Positions 1 through 11,400 are shown, counted from the first letter of the stretch. The stretch: 64,000 bases of DNA from Pogonophryne albipinna (GCA_028583405.1 JAPTMU010000156.1:124001-188000), one strand, 5' to 3'. Translations and numbers: made by a program. Notes: generated from the sequence alone by a model not told the origin.

Positions 1-72
1 TTTATTATAACAGAGTATTCCTACACTCTGGAACTTTTACTCAAGTACAAGATCTGAACTTCTCCCACCTCT
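1..72. repeat. Terminus of a common fish interspersed repeat
   Basis: The segment reads through an ACTTTTACTCAAGTACAAGA core and ends in CCCACCTCTGG. The same signature recurs at 8257-8332, 49020-49140 and 55845-55950. It is a non-coding repeat end, probably of a non-autonomous DNA element; the family is not certain. Confidence 0.6.
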
Positions 73-465
73 GGCAATAAATCCTGAGTGGTTACCAAAA
101 AAAAAACCTGCTCTGAAGGTTATTTTAATTTGACAAATCCTGCACTCAGCTTTGCTTTCTCCAATACCATTGAAATGCAGCCAGATGTTGCTTCTTTTTT
201 CGGTTTTCGCTAATTTCTTGACTTTTTCCGACACGCTTGCATTTAAATCCGGCTCCCCATGGCTCTGTAGCTGGCCTGTATCACTACACTTGCTGTCTTT
301 GGAGAGTCCGCCCCCCACCCTTCTTTCACATAATGGTATGATCCTATTGTGTCCTCGCATATGATATAATAGAGTCCAGCCCCTGCCTGCATGGATTCCC
401 CCACAAGAGTAGAAGCGGCTGAAGATTCTGCTCTCCCTGACGGGAGTCTGCTCTTCTAGCGGCAA
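37..465 (-). pseudogene. BED-type zinc-finger fragment (hAT/ZBED-like relic)
   Basis: A 142-codon minus-strand frame holds, at about residues 91-125, the pattern of a BED zinc finger: an aromatic W-x-HF segment (WLHFN) followed by a C-x2-C pair (AECRICQ). BED fingers are the N-terminal DNA-binding domain of hAT transposases and of domesticated ZBED genes. The expected histidine pair is degraded and no catalytic domain follows. The left end runs into the repeat at 1-72. The first 85 residues are Cys/Gly/Arg rich and look non-coding. Most likely a transposon relic. Confidence 0.4.
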
Positions 466-489
466 CTCGCGATCGACGTGTTGGAGACC

Positions 490-604
490 CTGAATTAAAG
501 TATCAAGTCACCTCAAGTCAGAAGGCTCACGTCCAGGTCCAGTCCTGAGCCATTGGTGTTCAAGTCCAAGTCGAGTCGCAAGTGTTTTTGTGATTTTATC
601 AAGT
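490..604. repeat. AAGTC-rich interspersed repeat, left part
   Basis: Dense CAAGTC/GAGTC words (AAGTCCAAGTCGAGTCGCAA). It resumes after the LINE at about 2936-2975 (GAGTCCAAAGTCATCAA ... GACTCGACACACCTCTGG). Another copy is at 51650-51795 and a terminus at 53370-53395. The LINE therefore sits inside this repeat. Confidence 0.55.
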
Positions 605-2784
605 CAAGTCGCATTATCATTAAGAGACAAAAAACATTTTGTGGAGCAGGGTTTTGTGCATGATCTGTTTGATTTTGATTGGGGTAAAATCGATCTGTGT
701 GCTGATGTAGAAACCGCATGGTCTTATTTTTATCTTGGTTTTATGGAGATCATTGATAGACATGCACCCCTGCGTACATTTAGAGTAAAGGGACGAGACA
801 ATCCTTGGTTTTCTGCTAATCTGTCCAGTCTCCTTCATGAGAGAAACAAGGCCTGGGCAAAGGCTAGGAAATCAGGCTCAGAGGTAGAATGGCTGCGTTT
901 TAGGCAGCTAAGGAATAGCTTCACATCGCAAATCAAAAGTGCTAAATCAAAGTACTATCTGTCAGTAACCACAAATAATCTGAATAATCCTGGAAAATTT
1001 TGGAAAGCCATTAAATCGTTATCCACCGGCGATATCCGTAATGAGCTACCTCCGTGCATTACCACAGCATCTGGCACTATATCGGACAGGGCTACTATGC
1101 TAAATGACTTTAATGAGCATTTTGTGTCCTGTGGTTCTCTATTTGATTCTGTCACTAACTCTGCTTCTGTGAACACTACAGTATGTGACTCTGAAAAACG
1201 TGTGTTGGAAAACCCTTTTAGTTTTACCCCTTTTACTGTTGATGTTGTTCGTGAAGCTTTAACCAAGTTAGATCCTAAGAAACCGGCTGGCCCGGACAAC
1301 GTAGAACCTTTCTTTTTAAATATAGCTGCAGATTTTATTGCTCCACCTCTCACTACTCTTTTTAACCTCTCCCTCAGCTCAAACACAATTCCAAAATTGT
1401 GGAAGTCAGCGTATGTCCTGCCTTTGCTAAAAGGAGGGGAGGCCACCTTATTAAATAACTATAGGCCAATCTCTAAGTTGTCAGTTCTGGCGAAGGTTCT
1501 TGAACGCTTAGTGAGTGAACAGGTAAAGGAGTTTTTATGTACAAATGACATCCTGTCTAAACATCAGTCAGGCTTCAGAAAGCAACACAGCACCATCACT
1601 GCCACAATGAAAGTGGTGAATGATGTGGCGAGTATTTTAGATAATAAGCAGAGTTGTGCAGCTATATTTATTGACCTTTCAAAAGCGTTTGACACCGTCG
1701 ATCATCGCATTTTAAAGCAGAGGCTAGCCAGTATAGGCATGTCCAGCCATGCAGTGGGTTGGTTTGTGAACTACCTCTCTGAAAGGTCCCAATGTGTTCA
1801 CTTTGATGGGCTGTCTTCTGAGTGGTTGAACATTGCTAATGGTGTTCCCCAAGGTTCTGTTTTAGGTCCACTTTTATTCTCCATATACATCAACAGTTTA
1901 GGTGAAAATGTGGATGAAGCTACTTTACATTTTTATGCGGATGATACCGTGATGTACTGTGCAGGTCCCTCCATTCAGGAGGCTGGTGTTAAATTACAGG
2001 CTGTTTTTAACATTATTCAGACTCAGCTCTCTGAGCTTAAGCTTCTTTTAAATGTTGATAAAACCAAGGTAATGCTCTTTTCTAAAGCTAAAAAGACACC
2101 AGAGCCTGTTTTAGATATTGTAACTACGCAAGGAATAAAACTTGAAGTGGTTACCTGTTACAAATACCTTGGTATCTGGCTTGATGATTGTCTCACTTTT
2201 AAACTTCATGTCAATAACCTGCTTAAAGAGCTGAGGGTTAGGCTAGGTTTCTTCTACAGGAACAAGTCCTGTTTCTCGCTTGAGGCCAGGAAAAGGCTAG
2301 TCTCTGTGACCTTTTTACCTGTGCTGTACTATGGTGATTTGATGTATATGAATGCACCTGCCCATTGCCTGGTCAAGTTAGATGCTGCGTATCACAGTGC
2401 ACTAAGATTTGTGACAAACTGTAAAGCATTAACCCATCACTGTACCCTGTATGCAAGGGCTGGTTTGCCTTCACTAACTGTACGGAGGCTCAGTCATTTG
2501 TACATTTTTATATACAAAGCCATGTTAGGGAAACTTCCATCTTATATCTGCTCCCTGATCTCACGGAAAATTGTGGCTACTGCCTGAGATCGAATGCTGT
2601 GGTTTTATTAAATGTGCCAACTGCTAGGACTGTCTTAGGGAAGACAGCTTTTAGATGCGCAGCTCCTCTGTCTTGGAATAGTCTGCAAATTAAATGGAAA
2701 CTGAGCAATCTGGTGCCACTAAATGTTTTTAAAGCTCGGTTGGATGCTACTCAATCGGAAGCTATTGGTACCTGTTTATGTGGA
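590..2784 (+). pseudogene. LINE reverse transcriptase, frameshifted
   Basis: The frame from 590 to 2587 gives 665 codons with the standard RT landmarks in order: a NNYRPISKLS segment, SGFRKQHST, the catalytic-block motif IDLSKAFDTVDH, GVPQGSVLGPLLF and the active-site FYADD. The C-terminal thumb/connection region follows. At 2586-2588 a TGA ends the frame, and homologous C-terminal residues (KTAFRCAAPLSWNSL) continue one frame over from 2599 to 2784, so a small indel broke the gene. Start codon is not meaningful because the 5' half of ORF2 (APE endonuclease) is missing. Encoded enzyme would have copied LINE RNA at the nick. Confidence 0.85.
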
Positions 2785-2935
2785 TAATTATGTAAATGAT
2801 GCTGTATGATGTCCTTTTGTTGTTCTATTTATGTTTTTATGTTTCATGTGGAACTACTTGAGCAGGTCTCCCTTGAAAAAGAGATCAATGATCTCAATGG
2901 GATTTATCTGTCTAAATAAAGGTTTGAAATGAAAT
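605..2935 (+). mobile_element. 5'-truncated non-LTR retrotransposon (LINE)
   Basis: The element holds the reverse-transcriptase half of a LINE ORF2 and a 3' tail, but no endonuclease, so it is 5' truncated, as is common for target-primed insertions. The tail has a potential hairpin at 2867-2903 (GAGATC-AAT-GATCTC inner stem, CTCCC/GGGAT outer bases) followed by AATAAAGG. Clade is uncertain (Jockey-like or L2-like). It lies inside the AAGTC repeat. Confidence 0.8.
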
Positions 2936-2975
2936 GAGTCCAAAGTCATCAAATTGGTGACTCGACACACCTCTG

Positions 2976-3534
2976 GTAAATAGTAAGATTTTCCAGTTTC
3001 TTATATTTTTATGAATAGTTGGTTGAAAAGAACATATTTATAATAAATGATTGGTTGAAAAAGAGTTCTAATGCTGAATTTGTATTTTTACACATCACAC
3101 AACCTTGGTATGTCATATGAAGTCATTCAGTCCTGATGTATCTCAGTCCCTGCTGTGGGGAAAGTAGATTGATAAACAACTATTTTACAAAAAATTTGGA
3201 TTTACACATTTTCATTTTAGACATGAATTATAAATGTAAATACCGTGTTAGTCATATATTACACTACTTTTGTGAACCTAAGAAACCAAATCTAAAACAC
3301 CAGAAAAATGGATGACATGAGTAAGTCTGTGTTTTCACAAGAGTTTCGAAGATTTCAAAAAAAATCGGATGTCAAATGTTCAGCTTTAGAGCTAATTATC
3401 TCATCACACAGTGCTCTGGTGAGTGACTTTATACCAAGAACAGAGACTGTCCTGAACATTTTGATATGTAACACACGGGGTGCCATGTATAACAAGTACA
3501 TTTAGAAGGTGATTTAAGGAGACATCTAAAAAAG
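2976..3534. other. AT-rich intergenic stretch, no gene seen
   Basis: No splice-flanked coding signal or recognised repeat. A 65-codon frame at 3308-3505 has no recognisable domain and is probably chance. Confidence 0.5.
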
Positions 3535-3929
3535 ACTCAAGAGGGTTATTGCGCCGTTTTTGTATTACTATAATGAACATCAATATGTTAGGTGCATTCT
3601 TTATCACCATCATGTTATAGTGATACAGTTAGTATTTGTTCAATACAGCCTATATCGAGCACATACATTCGTATGCATTGATGTTGAAGTACTTCATCTC
3701 GCCACTTTCGGGTCCCGGGGGTGCTACAGCTGGCAGTGAAGGAGCCCCAGAGATAAATCTTTCTTCATATTTTTTGTGTATTCATTCAAGCGGGTCAAAG
3801 TTGCAAAGCACTTCACATCTTATTAATCGGCCTAGTTTTACCTTACCAGTGCAGTGGTATGGTTATCTGTAGAAAAGCACCGTATTTAGGTTAGCCTTCA
3901 CAGTAAGGCTTCATTAAATGTTGTAATAT

Positions 3930-4005
3930 AATAATAATAAATTCGATTTTTAAAGCACCTTTCATTGCTAACAGCAATCCCAAGGTGCTACAGGAGGCAT
4001 AACAA
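3930..4005 (-). repeat. LINE/SINE 3' tail fragment (L2-like)
   Basis: AATAATAATAAATTCG followed by AAAGCACCTTTCATTGC and CCAAGGTGCTACAG is the reverse complement of a fish L2-type LINE tail ending in an ATT microsatellite. Similar tails are at 24838-24905 and 34086-34150. Confidence 0.55.
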
Positions 4006-4424
4006 AAAATATATATATATTCATTGTGTATACTGTATATGCATACTTCCTGTGTATTGCTTTTATTTGTATTTAACATTATTATGTTTATACTTGTTTT
4101 CCACCTTTTCCCACACATTTCCCAATTTGGGATGAATGAAGTATCTATCTAACTAGATAGGTGGGGTAGGTAGGCAGTAAGTAGGCACATTGTAGTCCAG
4201 CAGCAAGTCCTCAAAAAAGGCTTTAGTTTTCGAGATACCCCTACCCGATGTAGAACAAATGACAAGAATGATTTTTCTTGTCATTAGGGTCTCTCATTAA
4301 TGAAATTGATTGTTGTCAAATGTTATTTTGGGGGAAAGAAACATTTTTTTGGTTGTTCTTTAGAACTACCCCAATCCCTGAAAAAGAGCCAAATTAGACC
4401 AGGCCGAATGTGGGAAAGGTGACA

Positions 4425-4560
4425 AAAAAGCCCATAACTTGAGAATGATCACTATTTTCCTCTTCAGATTTGCTGAGGTATGAACCAGGTGGCTGTCCTA
4501 CATCACCAAATAGTCAGACAATTATTTAACTAAATAAATACTGAATTATAGTCCTGTAAA
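4425..4560. repeat. Direct repeat, copy 1 (copy 2 at 4795-4930)
   Basis: Both copies carry CCAGGTGGCTG followed by CTACATCACCAAATAGTCAG, spaced by about 370 bp. Flanking bases also match in part (agcccataacttgagaatg against agcctataagttaagaatg). Confidence 0.6.
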
Positions 4561-5059
4561 CTTAGCTTTAGTTTAGACGGAAATTGTACTTTTTGGTGAT
4601 AGGAACATAGGACTCCATCACTTTTCTCTAATTTATCAGAAAAACATAAATCCCTATTATACCATTACTGAATTGTCTAGGGTACTATTGAACACTAACC
4701 AGTAGTTGTATGGAAATATCTGGTACAGTTCTATTGCAAATGAGGTTTCTTTGGACATAGGCCTACCTCTTCTCTGAGACAGTCAAACTCCGAATGGGGG
4801 AGAAGTGGCACAATAGCCTATAAGTTAAGAATGCTCACTCTGATGGTCATTATATTTGGAGAGGGAAATACCAGGTGGCTGAACTACATCACCAAATAGT
4901 CAGAATAAGAGTAACCCAATACATTAAAGTGTATTAATTCTGAATTGCAAGCCTCTAAAACATAGGTGTAAATAGTACAGGTTTTATTGAAACTGGAACC
5001 TTAATTCAAAGTACAGTATACAACTCATCAAATAATTCTGTGAGAGGTCAAGTATATAA

Positions 5060-5440
5060 ATACTAGAATATAATGTTGAATGTCAGGTTCCTCAGAAACG
5101 TTAGGGGACACATTTTGACATTCTGCACAGCAGATGCAGAACTCCGTACAGGGAAGGCCAACAGAGAGGCACTGGCACTTTCCACTCTCTCCACACTTTG
5201 CATCTTTGCAATACAAGTGAGTAATGTCTCTCACTTCTGTAGGTGCTGGGGGTTTTGTAAATAGCACTGGTTGAATGGCCCCATCTCTGACAATCCACCC
5301 CTTGCCAATAGGACTCCATAACAAGGGTTTGGGTTCGGGCTATGACACCATATCGCTGTCTGAAACATTGCTCTTTACATGTTGTTGAAATGCATCCTCT
5401 GTTGGCGGCAGATTTTCCGAGGCTGCATCTGTTGTTGATG
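5060..5440 (-). pseudogene. Cysteine-rich (CXC/tesmin-like) transposon ORF relic
   Basis: Minus-strand frames hold a segment with NLPPTEDAFQQHV near 5420, then a WSPIGKGW turn and a cysteine-rich block (LYCKDAKCGESGKCQCLS, then CTEFCICCAECQN) near 5150-5230. This order of a PPT-D-F-H segment followed by a CXC-like cluster is found at the C-terminus of a repetitive protein family in fish. An in-frame TAG separates the two parts (near 5340). Function of the family is not known to me; metal binding by the cysteines is inferred. Confidence 0.4.
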
Positions 5441-5932
5441 CAATTATCAATTACAAATAAAAGCAATAAACAGGAATATACATAAACAGTAGAAAGGATC
5501 ACGATGAATATTACAAGATTTAATGTAGCCTTACTGTGAAGGATAACCTAAATACGGTGCTTTTCTACAGATTACTTTACCACTGCACTGGTAAGGTAAA
5601 ACTAGGCAGATTAATAAGATGGGAAGTGCTTTGTAAGTTTGACCCGCTTGAATGAATACATAACAAATATGAAGAAAGATAAACTAACTGTATCACTGTA
5701 ACATGATGATGATGAATAAAGAATGCACCTAACGTACCGCTATTCATTAAAGTAGTACAAAAACGGCATATTAAACAAACCATCATGCTCTTACTTTGAA
5801 ACCTTGAAATGCGGAAATGTCGTCATCAGCAGGCCATCACCTGGTTTCGGAAAATAATCGAGTGACACTAGCAGATTTAGGTCGAGACCAGCGGCAAGTT
5901 TGTCTCAAAACTCAGTGTGTAAAAAGACTATC

Positions 5933-5993
5933 CACAAGCAGAGATTTGAGATCCACAAGCAGAGATTTGAGATCCACAAGCGCATTTTTGGTT
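5933..5993. repeat. 21-bp tandem repeat, about 3 units
   Basis: ATCCACAAGCAGAGATTTGAG is repeated twice and followed by a partial third unit. It lies in a region rich in CACAAATG words (5990-6300) resembling the subterminal repeats of a DNA transposon. Confidence 0.7.
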
Positions 5994-5999
5994 GACAAA

Positions 6000-7130
6000 T
6001 ACAAAATCGATTCACAAATGTCTGATCGAAAGTTGTCAATGTTAAAGAGATATTCACAAATTCCTTTTGTTTATTTGTAAATTAATGATAGTATTCACAG
6101 ATATTTTTTTATTAATACATATATTTGAGAGAGAGAGATATGGGCTTAAATTTGTCTCATTATTTGTGTGAACATAAAAATAATTTTTGTGTAAGTGATT
6201 TGTAAATGTAAAACACCATCCACAAATGCATTTAAAAGATTTGCAAACTCACTAATAAATGTGCAAATGTAAAACGGATCTGCAAATACGCAAAATATTT
6301 TCACAACAGTCCACTGTACATACAAAGTCTCTATATTATTAATTTGGCTGCTACACTGCTGCACGCGGAGTGTCCTGACCTGGCTGTGTGTGAGCCCTGC
6401 CTTTTCTCACTTCTCTTATTTTTCATTTCCTCGCTCCTCGGTCTCGGTCTCACCGGAAGTTGATTTTTCTGCGCCATCTTGAGTAGCGTCCCATGGCCTT
6501 ATTTTTGCCGGAGGAGCTAGGAGCTATAATCGAGGAACCACCAGACCATCCTTCGATGAAATCCTCAGACACTCGCCCCGCCCCCTTACTGTGTATCGCT
6601 GGACGATGCAGTGCATGCACTGATCTGATGCTTCTTGACGTGAGAGCAGTTTCCCAGCGGAGTGAAGAAAATACATGAACCTCACGGGAGTCACTCCTCA
6701 GTTTATACCGTGTTTTGTTTCAATTAATGTATTACAAATATGTGATATATCTGAACAACAAAGTGGTCAAAAATCATGTTAATTTTTTGGAAACATTTTC
6801 ATGATCGCTTTTTTCGTTTTACATTTTCATTTATTGTCATTTCCTTTCAGTCAGTCATTAAGTGCTATTTAAAATGTTAATTTGCTACATATCCAAACAA
6901 ACAAACAAAGTGTGCAATCCAATGAATGTTAATCTAACTGCGTTTTGATAGATAACATATCTCTTTTTCTTCTCTCAATTATTTTATTTATTTTGTGCAC
7001 TCTAATCAATATTAATCAAACTGTTGTTTGTTTATACATTTTAAGAATGGCGTTTATCTTTTTTGAGAATTAGTTCTTATTTTATTTTATTTATTTGGGT
7101 CTACAACAGATGATACAAATGTTTGTCAGT
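6000..7130. other. AT-rich non-coding stretch with repeat words
   Basis: Repeated (C)ACAAATG/GTGCAAATG words lie between 6000 and 6300. From 6364 to 6680 the base composition is more GC-rich and could contain a leader or promoter, but I see no exon that I can support. 6700-7130 is AT-rich without landmarks. Confidence 0.4.
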
Positions 7131-7274
7131 AAATGTGTACTAACAGAGGCGGGGGTGTGTGTGGAAAGAACGGGGACAGAGCTGCTGTCAGACGATCAGC
7201 TGTGCGGCGTCATCACAAACGGTCGCTTCACGTGACGCTCCGGAGGAAAGGACGTCCCATTGCTCTTAAAACTC

Positions 7275-7381
7275 ATTTCCCTGCTTCTCGTGGATTCCTT
7301 GCTTCTCTCCATGCTTCCCTGGTGGGAGGGACTAGTCACAGGGAAACGACGCAAGTGAGGGACGCAAGGAATCCATTTAAC
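7275..7381. repeat. Short inverted repeat (foldback)
   Basis: TGGATTCCTTGCTTC near 7291 is mirrored by GACGCAAGGAATCCA near 7360, with pyrimidine-rich and purine-rich flanks. It looks like a small foldback element or the centre of one. Confidence 0.4.
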
Positions 7382-7553
7382 CAAAGTGAGAAGGACCCAC
7401 AGCGGGCCTGACTAAAATGCTGGTCACATCCTTATGTAAACAACCACATGTAAACGGCAATTTATCGATGTCAGAAAAGTTATCGAGTTTATTTGTATTT
7501 ATCATACAATAAGTCAATTAATTGCTTATCACGACAGGCCTAACGCTGTTAGC

Positions 7554-8113
7554 TAGGGCTGTACCCGAATATTCGTTCGTTGGCCTACTATTCGGTTTTC
7601 AATTTCGTTATTCGATCCAAATTCAATTGATTGACATCTCCAATATCAACGTAAGAGCTTTTGCCTCTTCGGGGGTGCTAACACTTAACCATACACTTTA
7701 TAGTTTACTTTCTCCGTCTTTATATGTAGATATAACTTTTCTCCGTTAATCTCTGCTCCTTTTCTCTGTCATGTTGTTTCCATAGCAACAACCACTTCCT
7801 TTCAACAGCGCTAACCCTCCTTCAAAAATAAAAGCATGTCCATACAAAATAGGAAGACAAGCCAAATTACACTTAAGACATATATATACAACTGCAACGA
7901 AAGTAATAAACACAATGCAATATCCTTTTCAATTTCAAAGAACACAAATTGGGTTATTTACATTAACTAATAACTATAAAACAACAATACTGTAGAATAA
8001 CAAAATGAATGCCTTATATAAACCTCCCCCCCCGCGCCGCGCACGCCGAATATTAGCTGCTGATTACTACCGAATATCCGGAGCTCGAAAAATGGTATTC
8101 GGTACATGCCCTA
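7554..8113. mobile_element. hAT-type MITE with 8-bp target duplication
   Basis: The ends are TAGGGCTGTACCCGAATA and the reverse complement TAGGGCATGTACCGAATA, an imperfect TIR. The element is flanked on both sides by CTGTTAGC (7546-7553 and 8114-8121), an 8-bp duplication typical of hAT insertions. The 560-bp interior has no transposase, so it is non-autonomous. Confidence 0.85.
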
Positions 8114-8256
8114 CTGTTAGCTGCCCCCCTAAACAGATTACGGTAATCTTGCACTTAGATTCTGGGGGTTTTCCGGAGCCTTATCAGCATCGGAGCTCGG
8201 TATCGGAGACGACCTAGATATTAACGTTTGTTTTATCGAAGTTAGATTCCTTTTCA

Positions 8257-8332
8257 ATAGTAAAGTACAAGTACCTCTAAATAGTACTTAAGTACAGAAC
8301 TTGAGTAAATCAATTAGTTACTTCTCGCCTCT
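8257..8332. repeat. AAGTACTT-type interspersed repeat
   Basis: Contains AAAGTACAAGTACC, GTACTTAAGTACAGAACTTG and ends TTCTCGCCTCTG, the same family as at 1-72. It sits directly upstream of the point where zinc-finger gene A resumes similarity to gene B (about 8338). Confidence 0.5.
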
Positions 8333-8434
8333 GCTATTAACCTAAGAAATAGCTGTAGATTTGTTTTGTTGTGTCTGTCGGTTGTATTGAGTTATCTTGT
8401 TTTGTGTCAGCTGTAGTTGTGTTGATTATTTCAG

Positions 8435-8500
8435 AGTCACAGCCGGAGAAGGAGCACTGAGAGCAGCATGGAGGAGAACAAAAAGACCCCTGGAGCTCAG
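8435..8500 (+). CDS. Zinc-finger gene A, exon with start codon (CDS 8468-8500)
   Basis: A TTATTTCAG acceptor ends at 8434. After a 33-base leader the ATG at 8468 opens eleven codons (MEENKKTPGAQ) and the exon ends CAG|GTCATT. The paralogous exon at 38924-38989 is nearly identical over this stretch and well into both introns, and has the stronger donor GTCAGT. Splicing to the acceptor at 11475 keeps the frame (phase 0) into the finger exon. The leader exon expected upstream was not found: similarity to gene B stops at about 8338, where an interspersed repeat begins. The weaker donor is a possible defect. Confidence 0.75.
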
Positions 8501-8689
8501 GTCATTGTGCACTTCCTCACAATATATTCCTAACACTGTTATCCCCAAATGAAAGATCACAACCTGTTTAGAAAATACAATATTAATGCACAATATGGTT
8601 GGATATAGGTTAGAACATTACTACTTAGTAATGTTCTTACATTGATCACATTACGCAAACACAACCGAACATTCCCCAACATTAGACAT

Positions 8690-10600
8690 ATGGCAGATTA
8701 AAAAATAATGCAATTTTTCTTTTTTAAACTGTTCAGATACTAGAATCATCAATCATTTTAAAGTACAGTCCAAGAATATAATTACATTAGCAAATTCAAC
8801 AAAAATACAATAAAAGCACATCCACAGACAGAGCAGAGTACAGCTTACAATTCTCCAAATAGATTAACCATATTCAACATTTCCTCAGTAGTAGTAGTAG
8901 TTTAGCCTTTTCACTTTAACCTTCCATCGCTTCTGCAATTTCCCCACTTTTTATAAATTCCAAAAACAATTCCCAAATGGTGTAAAATTCCGAAGCTTTC
9001 TTCCTTAGTATATATGTGAGTTTCTCAAGAGCCAGACTCAAAGTTAAATTGTTTAACCTGTGGCCCAGGGAGGGGCAACCAACATTTTTCCAACACAAAG
9101 CAATTGAGCGCCTGGCTTGTAGAAGGCATAGGTTAACCATTTTTCTTTCCCTAACCGATAGTGAACAGTCTTCTGGATAAATCCTTAAAATACAAAGTTT
9201 AGGGCTTAAAGGTATATATTTATAAGGTAAATACACGGAGAGAGTCTAAGTATCGGCTTCCTGTTATTCCAAATACATTTAGAAAGTAGCTTTCTTATTT
9301 TAGAAAAACATGGAGGAGGAGGTGCTAGTGGCATTGATTGAAAAAGATATAAACATTTTGGCAATATACTCATCTTAATTATATTAATTATTTCCACTAA
9401 GGACAAGGCAATGTTGTCCACCTAGTGGAATCTTCTGACACTTTAGCTAACAAGGGTTCGTAATTAGACACACTGAGAATGTCTATCTTTGGTGTAATTT
9501 TAATTCCGAGATAAGCAAAACCGTCTATGGCATTTACAAATGCGAAAGATAATTTTGGATTTCTTCCCTCCTGTTCATTGAGAAACATAATAGAGAATTT
9601 ATCTTTGTTCACCTTAAAACCAGAGATTTTACCTAATTGATTGATTACTTTTAAGAGGGATTTTGCAAGACCTGATCAAAACACTATGGCATCATCTGCA
9701 TACAATGCTATATAATTCTCTAGGTGCCCTGTCTTAATACCATAAATCAAATGGTGTGATTGTATGGTTATTGCCAACGGCTCCATATAGTAGCTATCAC
9801 AAAATGTAGAGGCGAAATATGAGAGCCTTGTCTCGTGCCGCGAAAGTATAAACGGTTGTGAAATACAATTATTGGTTAATACTACTGCGGACGAATCAAA
9901 AGATATACTTTTTAATCCATTTAAGAAAGTAGTCATCAAGACCAAAGCGCTTAAGCACTTCTAGCAGATAGGGCCATTCGACTCTATCAAACGCCTTTTC
10001 TGCATAGAGTGACCAAATGGCCTTGTCCGGGTTTCCTTCACAAAACGTAACCTTCCTTACATTATGGAATCCCTGAGGATTTTTAACAAAGCTGCTTTAA
10101 TCTGCGTGTATCATCTGTGGCAGGAACCTCTCCAGTCCCATAGCCAAGGCTTTAGCAATGATCTTTGCGTCAGAGTACAAAATTGGAATTGGTCTGTTAG
10201 AGCCACATTCGGATGATGATTTACATGGCTTTAAAATAAGAGTTATTAAGGCACTTTGTAGCGAAGGGGGGAGTCTGCCCTGCTCTAATGATTCCATGCA
10301 TACATGTTTAACAATGGGGATATCAATTTTGCATTGAAAAATGTATACATGTAAATTGGGATCCCGTCAGGTCCTGAGGCCTTACCACCTTTCATGTTAA
10401 GAATGGCATTGGAAATATCTTCAAAGTTCAGTTGCCTATTCTTTGTGAGTTTTGTTTCTACATAAATATTGGGAAAAGACAGCCCATCTAGGAAAGTGTT
10501 TTGACTTACCGAATTCAATGGATAATCAGATTGATAAAGCCTCTTATAGAACGAAACAAAGGCCTGATTAATTTCCAATGGATCTGTAGTTATTAACGTA
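8690..10600 (-). pseudogene. Degenerate L1-like LINE ORF2
   Basis: Minus-strand pieces appear in ORF2 order from right to left: a DPLEINQAF...FYKRLY segment and GGKASGPDGIP (10300-10600), LPPSLQSALITLILKP with a damaged RPI block (10100-10290), the active-site block LYADDAIVF (9676-9945), FKVNKDKF/YLGIKI (9400-9610), then INIIKMSILPKCLYLFQ (9206-9420) and a C-terminal piece (8916-9236). These are L1/Tx1-type RT and C-terminal motifs. Frames switch repeatedly, so it is dead. A T-rich/A-rich tail near 8700 marks the 3' end. It lies in the intron of zinc-finger gene A. Confidence 0.8.
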
Positions 10601-11045
10601 ATGTAGCTTTCGGTTTGGGCAAACTGCATGCGCATCCGTCAAAATCCTCAATGATAATGTTTAGGTGGATTTTTAGGAACTTCCCCTCAATTATATTGGC
10701 TCTAACGGTTAAAAAGAGGTTTCAATCACCAAAATTGACCGATGGGCTCCAGAGATACGGCAAATGCACCCAGATGTGTTTTTTTCTTCTTCTAAACCTC
10801 TCAAAAAAGGTCACATTTCACTTGTTTTGCATCAATCTGGATACAGGGTACTTATTATATTTTATAGTTTGGATTGCTAAAGCTTTTAGTCTACTACCCC
10901 ATCATTCAAGGCTGGTTTTCACTATAAGTAATGTTTTTTTTTTGACGGAAACTATAATTTATATTTTTTTACTATGTTAAATCTGAATTTACTTTAAAAT
11001 AAAATCATCTATATCGATTATGACACTTCTACATCCAACTCACAG
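10600..11045. repeat. Inverted repeat arm left of finger exon A
   Basis: This copy is mirrored at 12970-13440. Shared stretches include TGGGCAAACTGC/GCAGCTTGCCCA, TCTAACGGTTAAAAAG, CTCTAAACCTCTCAAAA-type and CTACATCCAACTCACAGG at the inner end. The arms flank the finger exon of gene A in opposite orientation. No coding content is seen in either. Confidence 0.7.
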
Positions 11046-11059
11046 GTGTATCATTCGCT

Positions 11060-11400
11060 CGAGTGCGCAAGAATTTGAAAATACACAGCCGGGAAAAATC
11101 TGCCACTTCCTTACAGAGCCCCTCCTCCAACACACGAACGTGCACATGACCAATGAGGGCACGAGATAAGTTTGTGCACAGATGGAAGGCTGACAGGCAG
11201 GTAGGCCATCCAGTTATTTTAGCTGGGCCGGCTAAGATTGGTCGTGCTTTTTACAGTACTACGGCTTCCACAGATGACATTTTTTTATGGATTTTTTAAA
11301 GATATTCATTGCTATCGGGATGTTAAGAGCATTCCATGGAATATAACAAAAAGGGTATCTCGAGCCGGTTTCTCAAACTTACCTACCTCACCTTTAAATG
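11060..11400 (-). mobile_element. MITE copy (GGTGGGGTAGGTAA family), truncated
   Basis: Reverse-complement copy of a roughly 350-bp element also found at 43900-44316, 52653-53006 and 54950-55302. Shared landmarks: CTCGAGCCGGTTTCTC, CATCTGTGGAAGCCGTAGTA, AAGGCTGACAGGCAGGTAGG and AAGGAAGTGGCAGATTTTT. The terminal inverted repeat is TTAAAGGTGGGGTAGGTAA in intact copies. Confidence 0.8.

Larger units (their letters stand above)
3540..5790. mobile_element. Element bounded by long imperfect inverted repeats
   Basis: The left arm (about 3550-3930) reappears in reverse complement at about 5510-5770. Shared stretches include TTTTACCTTACCAGTGCAGT, GAAAAGCACCGTATTTAGGT and TGTATTCATTCAAGCGGGTC. The left arm has about 100 bp that the right lacks (3640-3750). 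The spacer holds a cysteine-rich ORF relic on the minus strand, two direct repeats and an L2-type tail fragment. This may be a TIR transposon or two opposed copies of one repeat. No clear target duplication was found. Confidence 0.6.

Noticed and set aside
955..1446. 163-codon minus frame over the first LINE
   Set aside because: Antisense of RT motifs on the plus strand.
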